From positions 1 to 36,533 of the forward strand of contig CALHBQ010000450.1 of NCBI GenBank assembly GCA_937930815.1: a stretch of DNA of 36,533 bases, read 5' to 3'. The notes under the pieces were generated by a model. The model ran no database searches and was not told where the DNA came from. It saw nothing but the letters and a program-made list of their open reading frames with translations. Below are positions 21,909 through 29,569 of the stretch, in pieces. Every line of letters starts with the position of its first letter. Position 1 is the first letter of the stretch. This stretch comes from an uncultured Saprospiraceae bacterium. Its GTDB lineage: Bacteria > Bacteroidota > Bacteroidia > Chitinophagales > Saprospiraceae. The position numbers and the translations under genes are program-made.

Positions 21909-22832
21909 TTGAATTTTTCCCTCACTATTCTCGGTTCCAACTCAGCGATTCCCGCTCATGGGAGATTTCCTTCTGCACAGGTGTTGAATATCCAAGAAGA
22001 TTTGTACATGATTGATTGTGGTGAAGGAGCACAAATTAGGTTGTCAGATTTTAAAATTAAACGATCCAAAATCAATCAGATTTTTATCAGTCATTTGCAT
22101 GGTGATCATGTTTTTGGATTGCCTGGATTGCTCAATTCATTTTCGTTGGCAGGGCGTAAAGCCCCTTTAGATATTTTCGCGCCAAGCGGATTGGAGGAAA
22201 TGATAAATGTGATTTTTGAAACCACGCAAGCACACAAAACTTATGAAATAAATTTTCACGTCGTTGATACTGAAAAGAATAAATTGGTTTTTGAAAATAA
22301 AAAAATCAAAGTTTACTCCATTCCACTTCAACACCGGATTCCAACTACGGGTTATCTTTTTAAAGAAAAACCTTTTCCAAAAAATATCATTCCAGAAAAA
22401 ATAGCGGAGAACGATATTCCTTTTTCAAAAATAAAAGAAATAAAAAACGGTGCTGACTTTACTGCGAATGAAGGAATTGTGATTCGCAATCACGAATTAG
22501 TTTTTGAAGGAAAGAAACCGCGCTCCTATGCCTACTGCTCCGATACAGTTTATTTAGAAAGCATTATTCCAATTATAAAAAATGTAAATCTGCTTTACCA
22601 CGAAGCGACCTTTGGTAAAGAAATGGCTAAGATTTCTTTTGAAAGAGGCCACTCCACAACAATAGAAGCTGCTACTATTGCAAAAAAAGCTGAAGTTCGA
22701 AAATTACTTATCGGACATTTTTCAACGAGGTATCTTGATTTGAATATTTTGAAAGAAGAAGCATCCGAAATTTTCCCAAACTCACACCTTGCAATCGAAG
22801 GTCAAAAATTTGAAATAGATTTTATTTCATAA
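21909..22832 (+). CDS. rnz: Ribonuclease Z (tRNA 3' endonuclease)
   Basis: A 307-aa metallo-beta-lactamase-fold nuclease that trims tRNA precursor 3' ends in the cytoplasm. It shows 'LTILGSNSAIPA' at the N-terminus, 'MIDCGEGAQIRL' (34-45), the zinc motif H62-L-H64-G-D66-H67, 'YCSDTVYL', 'LLYHEATF' and the C-terminal 'LIGHFSTRY'. Length matches the short bacterial form. The start is TTG at 21909: an in-frame stop lies 12 nt upstream, there is no ATG before residue 34, and TTG keeps the first beta strand. It begins 38 bp after the unknown lipoprotein gene. Confidence 0.95.
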   Translation: MNFSLTILGSNSAIPAHGRFPSAQVLNIQEDLYMIDCGEGAQIRLSDFKIKRSKINQIFISHLHGDHVFGLPGLLNSFSLAGRKAPLDIFAPSGLEEMINVIFETTQAHKTYEINFHVVDTEKNKLVFENKKIKVYSIPLQHRIPTTGYLFKEKPFPKNIIPEKIAENDIPFSKIKEIKNGADFTANEGIVIRNHELVFEGKKPRSYAYCSDTVYLESIIPIIKNVNLLYHEATFGKEMAKISFERGHSTTIEAATIAKKAEVRKLLIGHFSTRYLDLNILKEEASEIFPNSHLAIEGQKFEIDFIS

Positions 22833-22856
22833 TATTATTTTTACTTTTCATATCGG

Positions 22857-22887
22857 TTACATCATTTTAAAAATAATCGTACTTTTG
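22857..22887 (+). promoter_or_regulatory. Candidate metK promoter
   Basis: TTA (22857-22859), 20-nt spacer, TACTTTTG (22880-22887), an exact TAnnTTTG match. The resulting leader of about 70 nt to the metK ATG does not show a SAM riboswitch fold that I recognise. Confidence 0.5.
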
Positions 22888-22961
22888 CGGCTTCTTAATC
22901 GATACCTTTAATTGGGTGTCGGCATTTCCAGCAAAAAACAATTTTAATACTTAAAAGAGTT

Positions 22962-24218
22962 ATGGCTTATTTATTTACTTCAGAGTCAGTATCAGAGGGA
23001 CACCCAGACAAAGTTTCCGACCAAATTTCTGACGCGTTAGTTGATCACTTCATTGCTTTTGATCCAAGTTCAAAAGTTGCATGCGAAACATTGGTTACAA
23101 CTGGCCAAGTAATTTGCGCGGGTGAGGTTAAATCCAAAACATATTTAGACGTCCAGCAAATCGCGCGTGATGTTATCGAACGTATCGGATACACCAAATC
23201 TGAATATATGTTCGAAGCAAAATCATGTGGTGTGATGTCATCGATTCACGAACAATCACCAGATATCAATCAAGGTGTTGAGCGTAAGAAAAAAGAAGAC
23301 CAAGGTGCAGGTGACCAAGGTATGATGTTCGGTTACGCTACCAACGAAACAGATAACTACATGCCATTGGCATTGGATTTATCTCATAAGATTTTGAAGG
23401 TAATGGCTGACATTAGAAAAGCAGGTAAGACAATGACGTACTTGCGTCCTGATAGTAAGTCGCAAGTAACTATCGAGTATAGCGATGATCACAAACCAAC
23501 TCGTATTGATACGATTGTGGTAAGTACACAGCACGATGATTTTGATGTTGACAAAAAAATGTTGGCTAAAATCAAGGAAGACGTTGTCAGCATCGTTATT
23601 CCTAAAGTGAAAAAAATGTGTAATAAAAAAGTGCAAGCACTTTTTAATAATAAAATCACTTTCCACGTAAATCCAACAGGTAAGTTCGTAATCGGTGGAC
23701 CACACGGTGATACTGGTTTGACAGGTCGTAAAATCATCGTTGATACTTACGGTGGTAAAGGTGCCCACGGTGGTGGAGCATTTTCAGGAAAAGACCCAAG
23801 TAAAGTGGATAGATCAGCAGCTTATGCGACTCGCCACATTGCTAAGAATTTAGTTGCAGCAGGTGTTTGTGATGAAGTTTTGGTTCAGGTAAGTTATGCA
23901 ATCGGTGTAGCGAAACCAACCAATATTTACATCAACACTTACGGTACTTCTAAAGTGAAATTGGACGATGGTAAAATCGCTAAATTAGTAAATAAAGTTT
24001 TTGACATGCGTCCATACGCTATCGAAACTCGATTGAAATTACGTAAACCAATTTACTCTGAGACAGCGGCTTATGGTCATATGGGACGTACACCAGAGAA
24101 GAAAACAGTTTCTTTCACAAACGGTTCAGGTAAAACCAAAACGATGAAAGTAGAAACTTTCACCTGGGAGAAATTGGATTATGTTTCTAAAGTGAAAAAA
24201 GCATTCAAAATCAAATAA
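22962..24218 (+). CDS. metK: S-adenosylmethionine synthetase
   Basis: A 418-aa enzyme making S-adenosylmethionine from methionine and ATP. Clear signatures: GHPDKVSDQ (13-21), [12 protein letters not shown] (115-126) and the P-loop-like [20 protein letters not shown]-type segment in the second half. It is slightly longer than E. coli MetK (384 aa), as in other Bacteroidota. It supplies the methyl and adenosyl donor used by enzymes such as ArsS upstream, though metK is a housekeeping gene and the adjacency need not be functional. A strong terminator follows. Confidence 0.97.
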   Translation: MAYLFTSESVSEGHPDKVSDQISDALVDHFIAFDPSSKVACETLVTTGQVICAGEVKSKTYLDVQQIARDVIERIGYTKSEYMFEAKSCGVMSSIHEQSPDINQGVERKKKEDQGAGDQGMMFGYATNETDNYMPLALDLSHKILKVMADIRKAGKTMTYLRPDSKSQVTIEYSDDHKPTRIDTIVVSTQHDDFDVDKKMLAKIKEDVVSIVIPKVKKMCNKKVQALFNNKITFHVNPTGKFVIGGPHGDTGLTGRKIIVDTYGGKGAHGGGAFSGKDPSKVDRSAAYATRHIAKNLVAAGVCDEVLVQVSYAIGVAKPTNIYINTYGTSKVKLDDGKIAKLVNKVFDMRPYAIETRLKLRKPIYSETAAYGHMGRTPEKKTVSFTNGSGKTKTMKVETFTWEKLDYVSKVKKAFKIK

Positions 24219-24248
24219 GGAATTGATTTTCAATCTTTTATAAAATAC

Positions 24249-24286
24249 AAAAGCCCTTTTCGAGCAATCGAAAAGGGCTTTTTTTA
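24249..24286 (+). terminator. metK terminator with GCAA tetraloop
   Basis: A 15-bp stem (24249-24263 with 24268-24282), GCAA tetraloop, then T-run. Left arm core AAGCCCTTTTCG. It starts 31 bp after the metK stop codon. Confidence 0.92.
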
Positions 24287-24300
24287 TTATGCGGCTACTT

Positions 24301-24349
24301 TGAATTCATGGACTGCATTGCTGGGTTTAATCCACGAATAAATTCGTGG
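24301..24349. repeat. Dispersed palindrome family 1, one copy plus a degenerate half copy
   Basis: CCACGAATAAATTCGTGG (24332-24349; one base off the consensus CCACGAATGAATTCGTGG), followed by GCTGC. A degenerate right half, TGAATTCATGGACTGC, sits at 24301-24316. Other copies are at 33625, 36485 and 36511. Confidence 0.8.
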
Positions 24350-24376
24350 GCTGCCTACTGCAAACTGCCGATTGAA

Positions 24377-25645
24377 CTACCGTCTTCCACCCCTACCGCC
24401 GCCGCGATACCCGCCACCATTCGCTTTTCTATTTTTGAAAAACTCCTGTTTCCGTCTTGCCTTTTCTTTATTAAACTCTTTCTTTTCAGCGGCAGTCATT
24501 GGTTTCTCTGTTTGCGGAAAAGGATTATCTTTTATGACTTCGATTTTTGTTTTAATTAATTTTTCGATGTCTCGTACAAACTGGTTTTCTTCTGGCTCAC
24601 AAATAGAGATCGCGATACCTTCTTCTTTTGCTCGACCCGAACGACCGATTCTATGGACGTAAGTTTCTGGCAAATTTGGTACATCAAAATTGATGACATA
24701 TTTCAATTTGTCGATGTCAATACCACGAGCAGCTATATCAGTTGCAACCAGTACACGGAGTCTGCCGTCCTTAAAGTTTTTTAAAGCTTTTTGGCGCTGA
24801 CCTTGAGATTTATCTCCATGTATTGCCGCAGCTTCAACTCGCTTCTTAATAAGGTCCCTGACGATTCTATCGGCTCCATGTTTGGTTCTGGAGAAAAGTA
24901 AAACCTGGTCCAAATCTCGATTTTTCAAGATATGTATGAGGAGACTTTTCTTATCAGATTTATTGGTGTAGTATAAATATTGCTGAATGGTTTCCGCAGT
25001 TGAAGAAACTGCAGCTACTTCAATTTTTACTGGATTCTTTAAAATGTTAGCGGAAAGCTTTACAATATTATCAGGCATCGTTGCAGAGAAAAACAAGGAT
25101 TGCCTTTTCTCCGGAAGGAGCTTCAATAATTTTCTAATATCATTGATAAAACCCATGTCGAGCATTCTATCCGCTTCATCCAAAACAAATAACTTCACCG
25201 TGTTGATGCTCAAAAGTCCTTGTGAAATCAAATCCAACAAACGACCAGGCGTTGCCGTCAAAACATGAACGCCTCTTCTGAGTTGTTCAACTTGTTTGCC
25301 TTGTTTCACTCCACCAAAAATAACGGTGTGTTTGAGGTTGGTGTATTTGCTGTAATCACGAATATTCTCATCAATCTGAATTGCTAACTCACGAGTTGGC
25401 GTGACGATGAGTGACCGCAAAGTCGGTTTGCTATTATTTTCCTTTTCTATTTGATGAATCAACTGAATGATAGGAATGGCGAAAGCCGCTGTTTTTCCAG
25501 TTCCAGTTTGGGCGGAACCCAAAACATCTCTACGCTTCAAAATCACTGGAATCGCTTCTGCTTGGATTTCTGTGGGTTCAGTATAATTTTTGTCTTTAAG
25601 TGCCTTTAAAATAGGGTTAATTAAATTCAAATCTTCAAAAGTCAT
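24377..25645 (-). CDS. rhlE: DEAD-box ATP-dependent RNA helicase, RhlE type
   Basis: A 422-aa cytoplasmic RNA helicase. Motifs in order: Q motif with Gln28 ('PTEIQAEAIP'), Walker A AQTGTGKT (45-52), PTREL (83-87), TPGR (132-135), DEAD (156-159), SAT (187-189), ATDIAARGID (301-310) and HRIGRSGRA (331-339). The tail from about 385 is Lys/Arg-rich and ends in an RGG-like GGGYRGGGRGGRR, typical of RNA-binding RhlE-like tails. Such helicases take part in rRNA maturation and cold adaptation. It converges with metK; the metK terminator and a palindromic repeat lie between. Confidence 0.93.
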   Translation of the reverse strand: MTFEDLNLINPILKALKDKNYTEPTEIQAEAIPVILKRRDVLGSAQTGTGKTAAFAIPIIQLIHQIEKENNSKPTLRSLIVTPTRELAIQIDENIRDYSKYTNLKHTVIFGGVKQGKQVEQLRRGVHVLTATPGRLLDLISQGLLSINTVKLFVLDEADRMLDMGFINDIRKLLKLLPEKRQSLFFSATMPDNIVKLSANILKNPVKIEVAAVSSTAETIQQYLYYTNKSDKKSLLIHILKNRDLDQVLLFSRTKHGADRIVRDLIKKRVEAAAIHGDKSQGQRQKALKNFKDGRLRVLVATDIAARGIDIDKLKYVINFDVPNLPETYVHRIGRSGRAKEEGIAISICEPEENQFVRDIEKLIKTKIEVIKDNPFPQTEKPMTAAEKKEFNKEKARRKQEFFKNRKANGGGYRGGGRGGRR

Positions 25646-25690
25646 TCACTCGTATTTTTCCCCTCTCGTTTGGGATATTATTTAAAGATA

Positions 25691-25698
25691 CAAAGGTA
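25691..25698 (-). promoter_or_regulatory. -7 element of the helicase promoter
   Basis: On the - strand it reads TACCTTTG, an exact TAnnTTTG match identical to that before the pyrophosphatase gene, 45 nt before the helicase ATG. The -33 element is not clear. Confidence 0.5.
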
Positions 25699-25785
25699 GG
25701 CAATTTTTCAACTTATCGTCGAAACAGGAGAAGGCGACATTTGATAAAGGTGATATACGCCTTGAATTGGGGGCGGGCGGTATGC

Positions 25786-26319
25786 TTAAAACCACTTTTC
25801 AACCACTTTTATAGAAAAAGGATGCAAAACAAGCGCATTTTTAAAGTCCTCAACCTTCTGTGGTTTTTCAGTAATCAATCGGATAGATTTATCTACGAGA
25901 ACAAATTCGATGCTCGGTTTTCTGAAAATTGAAATTCCTTTTTTGATAATAATTTGTTCCAGTTCTCCGAATTCTATTTTTTCAGTATCCTCTCGTTTGG
26001 CGTATTCGTCGAGGTTATTGAGTATTTTTTGGACGTTTTTGGTGGATTTATTTTCTGAAAAAGATTTGAATGCTTCCGAAACTTTGCCTCCAGCCATTTC
26101 GCTTGCCAGTCCCCCTATCATTCCGATTGGCCCTTTGACCATTCCAACCAAATCACCAATACCTGAGAAAACGGATTTCAAAAATTTACTATAATCATTG
26201 CCCGCATTCACCAAAAAAATATCATCGAATGTGAGGATGATTTGGTAATTGTCCATCACCTTTTGAGTTTTTTGGTGATAGAATCCGTCGATGGCTGTTA
26301 TTTGTTTTTCCAAGTTCAA
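25786..26319 (-). CDS. Hypothetical protein, PH-like or membrane-associated
   Basis: A 177-aa protein of unknown family. The first ~40 residues look like beta strands ('ITAIDGFYHQKTQKVMDNYQIILTFDDIFLVNAG'). A middle stretch, about 45-80, is Gly/Met-rich and amphipathic ('FSGIGDLVGMVKGPIGMIGGLASEMAGGK'). A Lys/Glu-rich helix (about 85-115) and C-terminal strands ('IEFGELEQIIIKKGISIFRKPSIEFVLVDKSIRLI') follow. The strand-helix layout recalls PH-like or YokE-like lipid-binding folds, but I see no diagnostic motif. The start is TTG at 26319, chosen because it keeps the first strands; ATG at 26256 would remove 21 residues. No signal peptide, probably cytoplasmic or membrane-associated. Confidence 0.7.
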   Translation of the reverse strand: MNLEKQITAIDGFYHQKTQKVMDNYQIILTFDDIFLVNAGNDYSKFLKSVFSGIGDLVGMVKGPIGMIGGLASEMAGGKVSEAFKSFSENKSTKNVQKILNNLDEYAKREDTEKIEFGELEQIIIKKGISIFRKPSIEFVLVDKSIRLITEKPQKVEDFKNALVLHPFSIKVVEKWF

Positions 26320-26384
26320 TAAATTGATTTCGCGAATATGTTAATCAGGATGTAAAATAAGGACAAGTTTCGCAAACCTCCTAT

Positions 26385-26426
26385 TTATAAAATAAAAACC
26401 CTTGATAAACCGAAGTTTATCAAGGG
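26385..26426 (-). terminator. Leftward intrinsic terminator with UUCG tetraloop
   Basis: A perfect 12-bp stem (26399-26410 with 26415-26426). On the - strand the loop reads TTCG closed by C-G, the very stable UUCG type, followed by TTTTTATTTT. It can end transcripts from the AhpD-like gene, 268 nt downstream of its stop codon. Confidence 0.88.
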
Positions 26427-26533
26427 CGGGGACTAAATTAATAGCAGTACAATGTGGGAAATTTCTAAAAAAATGTAAGCACTTTAATGATTCGGTTTTT
26501 GAAATTTCAGTCGGATTTCTTTTTAGAAATTAG

Positions 26534-26697
26534 TTAATTCAAGTTGCGATCTATCTGAAAATGTGTTGGCTGAGCGGAGCGCTGTACTGAGCGAAGTCGA
26601 AGTGCCGAAGTCAACAAAAGTAGAAGATTTGGTCTCTGCTTTTGTAGCCTTCGACTTCGCTCAGGCTACGGCTATAGTAGATCGCAACTTAAATTAA
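26534..26697. repeat. Nested inverted repeat, ~164 bp (MITE/REP-like)
   Basis: Outer arms 26534-26553 and 26678-26697 match at 19 of 20 positions (core AAGTTGCGATCTA). Inner arms CTGAGCGAAGTCGAAG (26587-26602) and its exact complement (26649-26664) pair perfectly. The right arm contains the stop codon of the AhpD-like gene (26694-26696). There is no ORF inside. Together with the terminator it accounts for the 374-bp gap 26320-26693. Confidence 0.85.
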
Positions 26698-27242
26698 TTT
26701 AGCACAGTTTCCAATTCTGGAGCAACTGGGAAATCAATTTCTACATTCGTCAAATTGTGAAGGAAGTTTGTAACCGTAATTGCACCCGCTGCCGTTACCA
26801 AATCAACCAAATTCTCTTTGGTATAACCAGCGTTGAAGAAGTCTTCTTTTACTTCTGCGCTTACTTTTCCACTGGTTTCAGCAAGGGCTCTTGAGATTTT
26901 TGCCAAAGCATCCAATTTGGAATCGAAACTCGCACGGCCTTGTCTAAGCTCCAATGCTTGAGCATCTGTGAACCCATTCATTTTAGCAAGTGCGGTGTGA
27001 GCAGATTGGCAGTAGCGGCATTCGTTTACTTGACTGATTGCTAAGTCAATTACTTCTTTTTCTTTTTTAGAAAAGGAGGTTGCTGCGCCAGAAAAAGCAA
27101 GGAAACTTGAAAGTGCATTTTCAGAGTGCGCAAATGTTGCATAAAGATTAGGAACAAATCCTAAACCTTTTTGAAGGTTATCAAAGATTGCTTGATTGTT
27201 AGAAGATACTTCTTCTCTTGTTGGGACATTAATTTTTGACAT
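26694..27242 (-). CDS. Carboxymuconolactone decarboxylase / AhpD family protein
   Basis: A 182-aa protein in the style of peroxidase-related alkylhydroperoxidase D-like proteins. The active-site block is 'LAISQVNECRYCQSAHTALAKMNGF', with Cys75, Cys78 and His82 in the ExxxCxxCxxxH-like arrangement. 'GFVPNLYATFAHSENALSSFLAF' at the N-terminus is also typical. Family members reduce peroxides or recycle peroxiredoxins using the CxxC thiols; the substrate here is unknown. No signal peptide, so cytoplasmic. The stop codon lies inside a transposon-like inverted repeat, which may have fixed the C-terminus. Confidence 0.9.
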   Translation of the reverse strand: MSKINVPTREEVSSNNQAIFDNLQKGLGFVPNLYATFAHSENALSSFLAFSGAATSFSKKEKEVIDLAISQVNECRYCQSAHTALAKMNGFTDAQALELRQGRASFDSKLDALAKISRALAETSGKVSAEVKEDFFNAGYTKENLVDLVTAAGAITVTNFLHNLTNVEIDFPVAPELETVLN

Positions 27243-27380
27243 TGTAATATGATTTTTGATTAATTAAATTATTTACGATGCAAAGATGTGGGCAGGTCAA
27301 GGGTTTTTAATTATCCCGACTTCCCGACGATTTATCAATTGTTCCCGACTTTTTAAAAAGATTGTTTTTTATGAAAAAAA

Positions 27381-28022
27381 CTATTCGACTTTATGCTTTC
27401 CTGGCTGTTTTTGTTCTTGCTCCAAATGGTCTATAAACATTATCCCATTCAAATGATCAATCTCATGTTGAAAAATGGCTGCTGTAAATGCCTCAACCAT
27501 TTCACATTGGTCTTTTCCTTTTTGGTTGAGGTAGGTTAGAAAGATGGCATATGCTCGATCTTTGGTCATCGCTCTGAAATCAGGAATCGACAAACAACCT
27601 TCTGGCACGTCCTGCTTCAAATCTGTATATTTCACAATTTTAGGATTGAAATAAACTTCAAATGGTTCTGCCTTTTTGTCGAGTCGTTGTACCCAAATGA
27701 TGTCTTTTAAAACGCCTACTTGTGGCGCAGCGATTCCAACACCCATTGTCGCGCTATCTTGAACCGTTGCCAATAATCGATCGGTGAAATGTTTCAACGT
27801 CTTATCTTTTGCATTAAAAACGACTGGCTGACTTTTGGTTCTTAATACAATAGAATCGGCTGGATTGGTGATGAGCAATACCCGCATCGGGTCAGCTGCT
27901 TTGCCAGAGAGAATGAGTTGAGTTTCTTCTTTTGTAAAAGTGGATTGAGTAGGGACTTTTTTTGAGATTGAGCAAGAAGTTATGAAAACGAATAGACTTG
28001 AAAGGAAAAGAAGTTGACGCAT
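27381..28022 (-). CDS. Peptide deformylase homologue with lipoprotein signal
   Basis: A 213-aa protein. All three deformylase motifs are present: motif 1 GVGIAAPQVG (95-104), motif 2 EGCLS with metal ligand Cys143 (141-145), motif 3 HEIDH with His186, Glu187 and His190, followed by LNG. So it should be catalytically competent. It starts MRQLLFLSSLFVFITSC, a clear lipoprotein signal with Cys17, then a ~30-residue linker, so the enzyme would be exported and lipid-anchored. That is odd for an enzyme acting on nascent cytoplasmic peptides. I chose the ATG at 28022 because the longer frame starting at 28091 adds 23 residues that hide the signal and run into the divergent promoter region. It diverges from the lipoprotein gene at 28092. 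Confidence 0.9.
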   Translation of the reverse strand: MRQLLFLSSLFVFITSCSISKKVPTQSTFTKEETQLILSGKAADPMRVLLITNPADSIVLRTKSQPVVFNAKDKTLKHFTDRLLATVQDSATMGVGIAAPQVGVLKDIIWVQRLDKKAEPFEVYFNPKIVKYTDLKQDVPEGCLSIPDFRAMTKDRAYAIFLTYLNQKGKDQCEMVEAFTAAIFQHEIDHLNGIMFIDHLEQEQKQPGKHKVE

Positions 28023-28050
28023 TAGATTTATTTGAATTTGAATAAAGCGG

Positions 28051-28058
28051 TAAGTTTG
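28051..28058 (+). promoter_or_regulatory. -7 element for the first paralogous lipoprotein
   Basis: TAAGTTTG, an exact TAnnTTTG match, 33 nt before the ATG at 28092. A TTTG at 28031-28034 is only 16 nt upstream, so the -33 element is doubtful. Confidence 0.45.
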
Positions 28059-28091
28059 TATAATTTTAAGTTTACCAAACGAAACAAACAT

Positions 28092-28556
28092 ATGAAATTC
28101 ACAGTGACTTCACTCCTTATTTTTATGCTTTTTGTAGCTTGCAATACTCCAAAACCAACCACGACTACAGTAACAACTACCACTACTCAAGTAAAAGAGG
28201 AAAGGAAATTGGTTCCATGGGATGCCATTTTAGGAATTTGGAAAATGGAATCCTATCAAGTGTTCGCACCTGAGCCTAATCTGAATGAAAATAAAACAAC
28301 AATTTGGGAGTTTAAAAACGATAGAGACGTAACCTTTAGAACCACAGAAGGAAAAAAATCTTCATTTAATAAAGGTCGATATTGGATGAATAAAAGTATT
28401 ATTAATGTTGATGGAACACTTTATATGTTTTCCTTCGAATCACCTTATGATAGTCCAAATCCAAAACCATTGGGAGAAGAACTTTGGTTGGATAGTAATA
28501 TTGATCCGAGTATTTCGAATGATGGGCCTAAGATTTATTTTACTAAGGTTAAATAA
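28092..28556 (+). CDS. Small lipoprotein, first of two tandem paralogues
   Basis: A 154-aa lipoprotein. The start is ATG 28092, which gives MKFTVTSLLIFMLFVAC with Cys17; the open frame upstream adds a Lys/Asn-rich stretch that hides the signal. A Thr-rich linker (about 19-35) precedes a ~115-residue domain: 'LVPWDAILGIWKMESYQVF', 'TTIWEFKNDRDVTFRT', 'GRYWMNKSIINVDGTLYMFSFESPYD', 'LGEELWLDSNIDPSIS'. The pattern, a G-x-W start and alternating beta strands, recalls lipocalin-like stress or copper-resistance lipoproteins, but I cannot assign a family. The paralogue at 28769-29236 has the same layout and blocks. Function unknown. Confidence 0.8.
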   Translation: MKFTVTSLLIFMLFVACNTPKPTTTTVTTTTTQVKEERKLVPWDAILGIWKMESYQVFAPEPNLNENKTTIWEFKNDRDVTFRTTEGKKSSFNKGRYWMNKSIINVDGTLYMFSFESPYDSPNPKPLGEELWLDSNIDPSISNDGPKIYFTKVK

Positions 28557-28595
28557 ATGTAGCGTATCGCTCGCTTCAAATGAAACTGAGGTGAA

Positions 28596-28675
28596 TTAAC
28601 GGTATCGGGGCTAACGCCCTTCTTAGATTGGGCTTGTTAATTGTTATCTACTATCGGTGTCAGTCCTAACGGACT
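28596..28675. repeat. Half copy of the RAYT-associated REP unit
   Basis: The A motif (TTAACGGTATCGGGGCTAAC, then GCCC) begins at 28596, and a B hairpin AGTCC-TAAC-GGACT sits at 28662-28675. The right-hand B' and A' motifs found in the two full units are absent. It lies between the two paralogous lipoprotein genes. Confidence 0.78.
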
Positions 28676-28768
28676 TTTCAGCTATGACGTTGAAGATGTC
28701 CAAAATTCTAAAGATCAAGTTCAAAATTTTTATTTTGAACAGGTCTATTAACCAACCATACCAAAAAT

Positions 28769-29236
28769 ATGAAAATCAATTTGATTGCAATCTTTTATTC
28801 TTTGGTTTTAATCTCTTGTTACACTCCTCATAGGACTGTAGTTTCTGAAACTACTACAGAAGTGAAAGAGCAAAAGAATTTGGTTCCAAGAACAGCTATT
28901 ATAGGGAGATGGAAAATGGAATCACTTCAGGTATATTCTTCTATCCATGGTTCAGAATATGGTCGAGAAATAATTTGGGAGTTTATTAACAAAAGAGAAG
29001 TACTCACCACTAATATTTTAGAAGAAAATGCTCCAATGGACGCTGGTCGATATTGGATGAATCAAAAAATAATTAATGTCAATGGCCAACTTTATTTGTA
29101 TTCCTTCGATGAACCTTTTGACATTTCTGATAAACCAAACTCTAAACGATTAGGTGATGAACTTTGGTTGGATAGTAAAATTGACCCAAGCATTTCTAAT
29201 ATTGGGTCTAAGATTCATTTTATTAGGATTCAATAA
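28769..29236 (+). CDS. Small lipoprotein, second of two tandem paralogues
   Basis: A 155-aa lipoprotein with MKINLIAIFYSLVLISC (Cys17). It aligns along its length with the gene at 28092: 'KNLVPRTAIIGRWKMESLQVYSS', 'REIIWEFINKREV', 'GRYWMNQKIINVNGQLYLYSFDEPFD', 'LGDELWLDSKIDPSIS'. The conserved D/W/Y positions in these blocks define a small family with no name known to me. It is bounded by a half REP unit upstream and a full REP unit 5 bp downstream, so the REP hairpins may act as its terminator. Confidence 0.8.
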   Translation: MKINLIAIFYSLVLISCYTPHRTVVSETTTEVKEQKNLVPRTAIIGRWKMESLQVYSSIHGSEYGREIIWEFINKREVLTTNILEENAPMDAGRYWMNQKIINVNGQLYLYSFDEPFDISDKPNSKRLGDELWLDSKIDPSISNIGSKIHFIRIQ

Positions 29237-29240
29237 GAAG

Positions 29241-29506
29241 GAATTAAATTAACGGTGTCAGGGCTAACGCCTTTTTGAGACTGTACTGTTTGTCGTTTTC
29301 TACAAACGGTGTTAGCCCTAACGGGCTTTTTTTAATGGTATGAACGATAAAGCGGATTCAAATTTAAAGAATGGATTTCTTTAAATTTCATTTAAAATGT
29401 AAAACGGTTTCTACATACATAAGGGGCGTTAGCCCTGACTCCGTTTGTAGAAAAGAAAATACGAAACGTGAATTTGAAGGGCGTTAGCCCTGGCACCGTT
29501 AATTTT
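29241..29506. repeat. Left REP unit flanking the Y1 transposase
   Basis: Four motifs in the order A-B-B'-A'. A is at 29249-29271 and A' at 29480-29502, inverted, 22 of 23 pairing. B is the hairpin AGCCC-TAAC-GGGCT within 29296-29330, followed by T7, and B' is at 29422-29455; they share the TTTTCTACAAACGG arm. A and B' each hold a GGGC/GCCC hairpin with TAAC or GTTA loop. The last 62 nt (29441-29502) match 30241-30302 with one mismatch. Together with the promoter at 29533 this accounts for the gap 29237-29569. Confidence 0.88.
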
Positions 29507-29532
29507 AGAATTCGTTTTTTATAACATTATCC

Positions 29533-29540
29533 TATCTTTG
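29533..29540 (+). promoter_or_regulatory. -7 element of the transposase promoter
   Basis: TATCTTTG, an exact TAnnTTTG match, 30 nt before the start codon and just outside the left REP unit. The -33 element is unclear. Confidence 0.5.
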
Positions 29541-29569
29541 AAAAAAATCTATTGAGAAAACCATAAATT

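Noticed and set aside
22888-22961. Possible SAM riboswitch in the metK leader
   Set aside because: The leader is about 70 nt and lacks the conserved SAM-I core and any recognised SAM-II/SAM-V pattern; only a promoter element is supported.
28023-28091. Longer deformylase form starting at 28091, and longer lipoprotein form starting at 28032
   Set aside because: Each would bury a clean lipoprotein signal and the two would overlap divergently across the promoter element at 28051.
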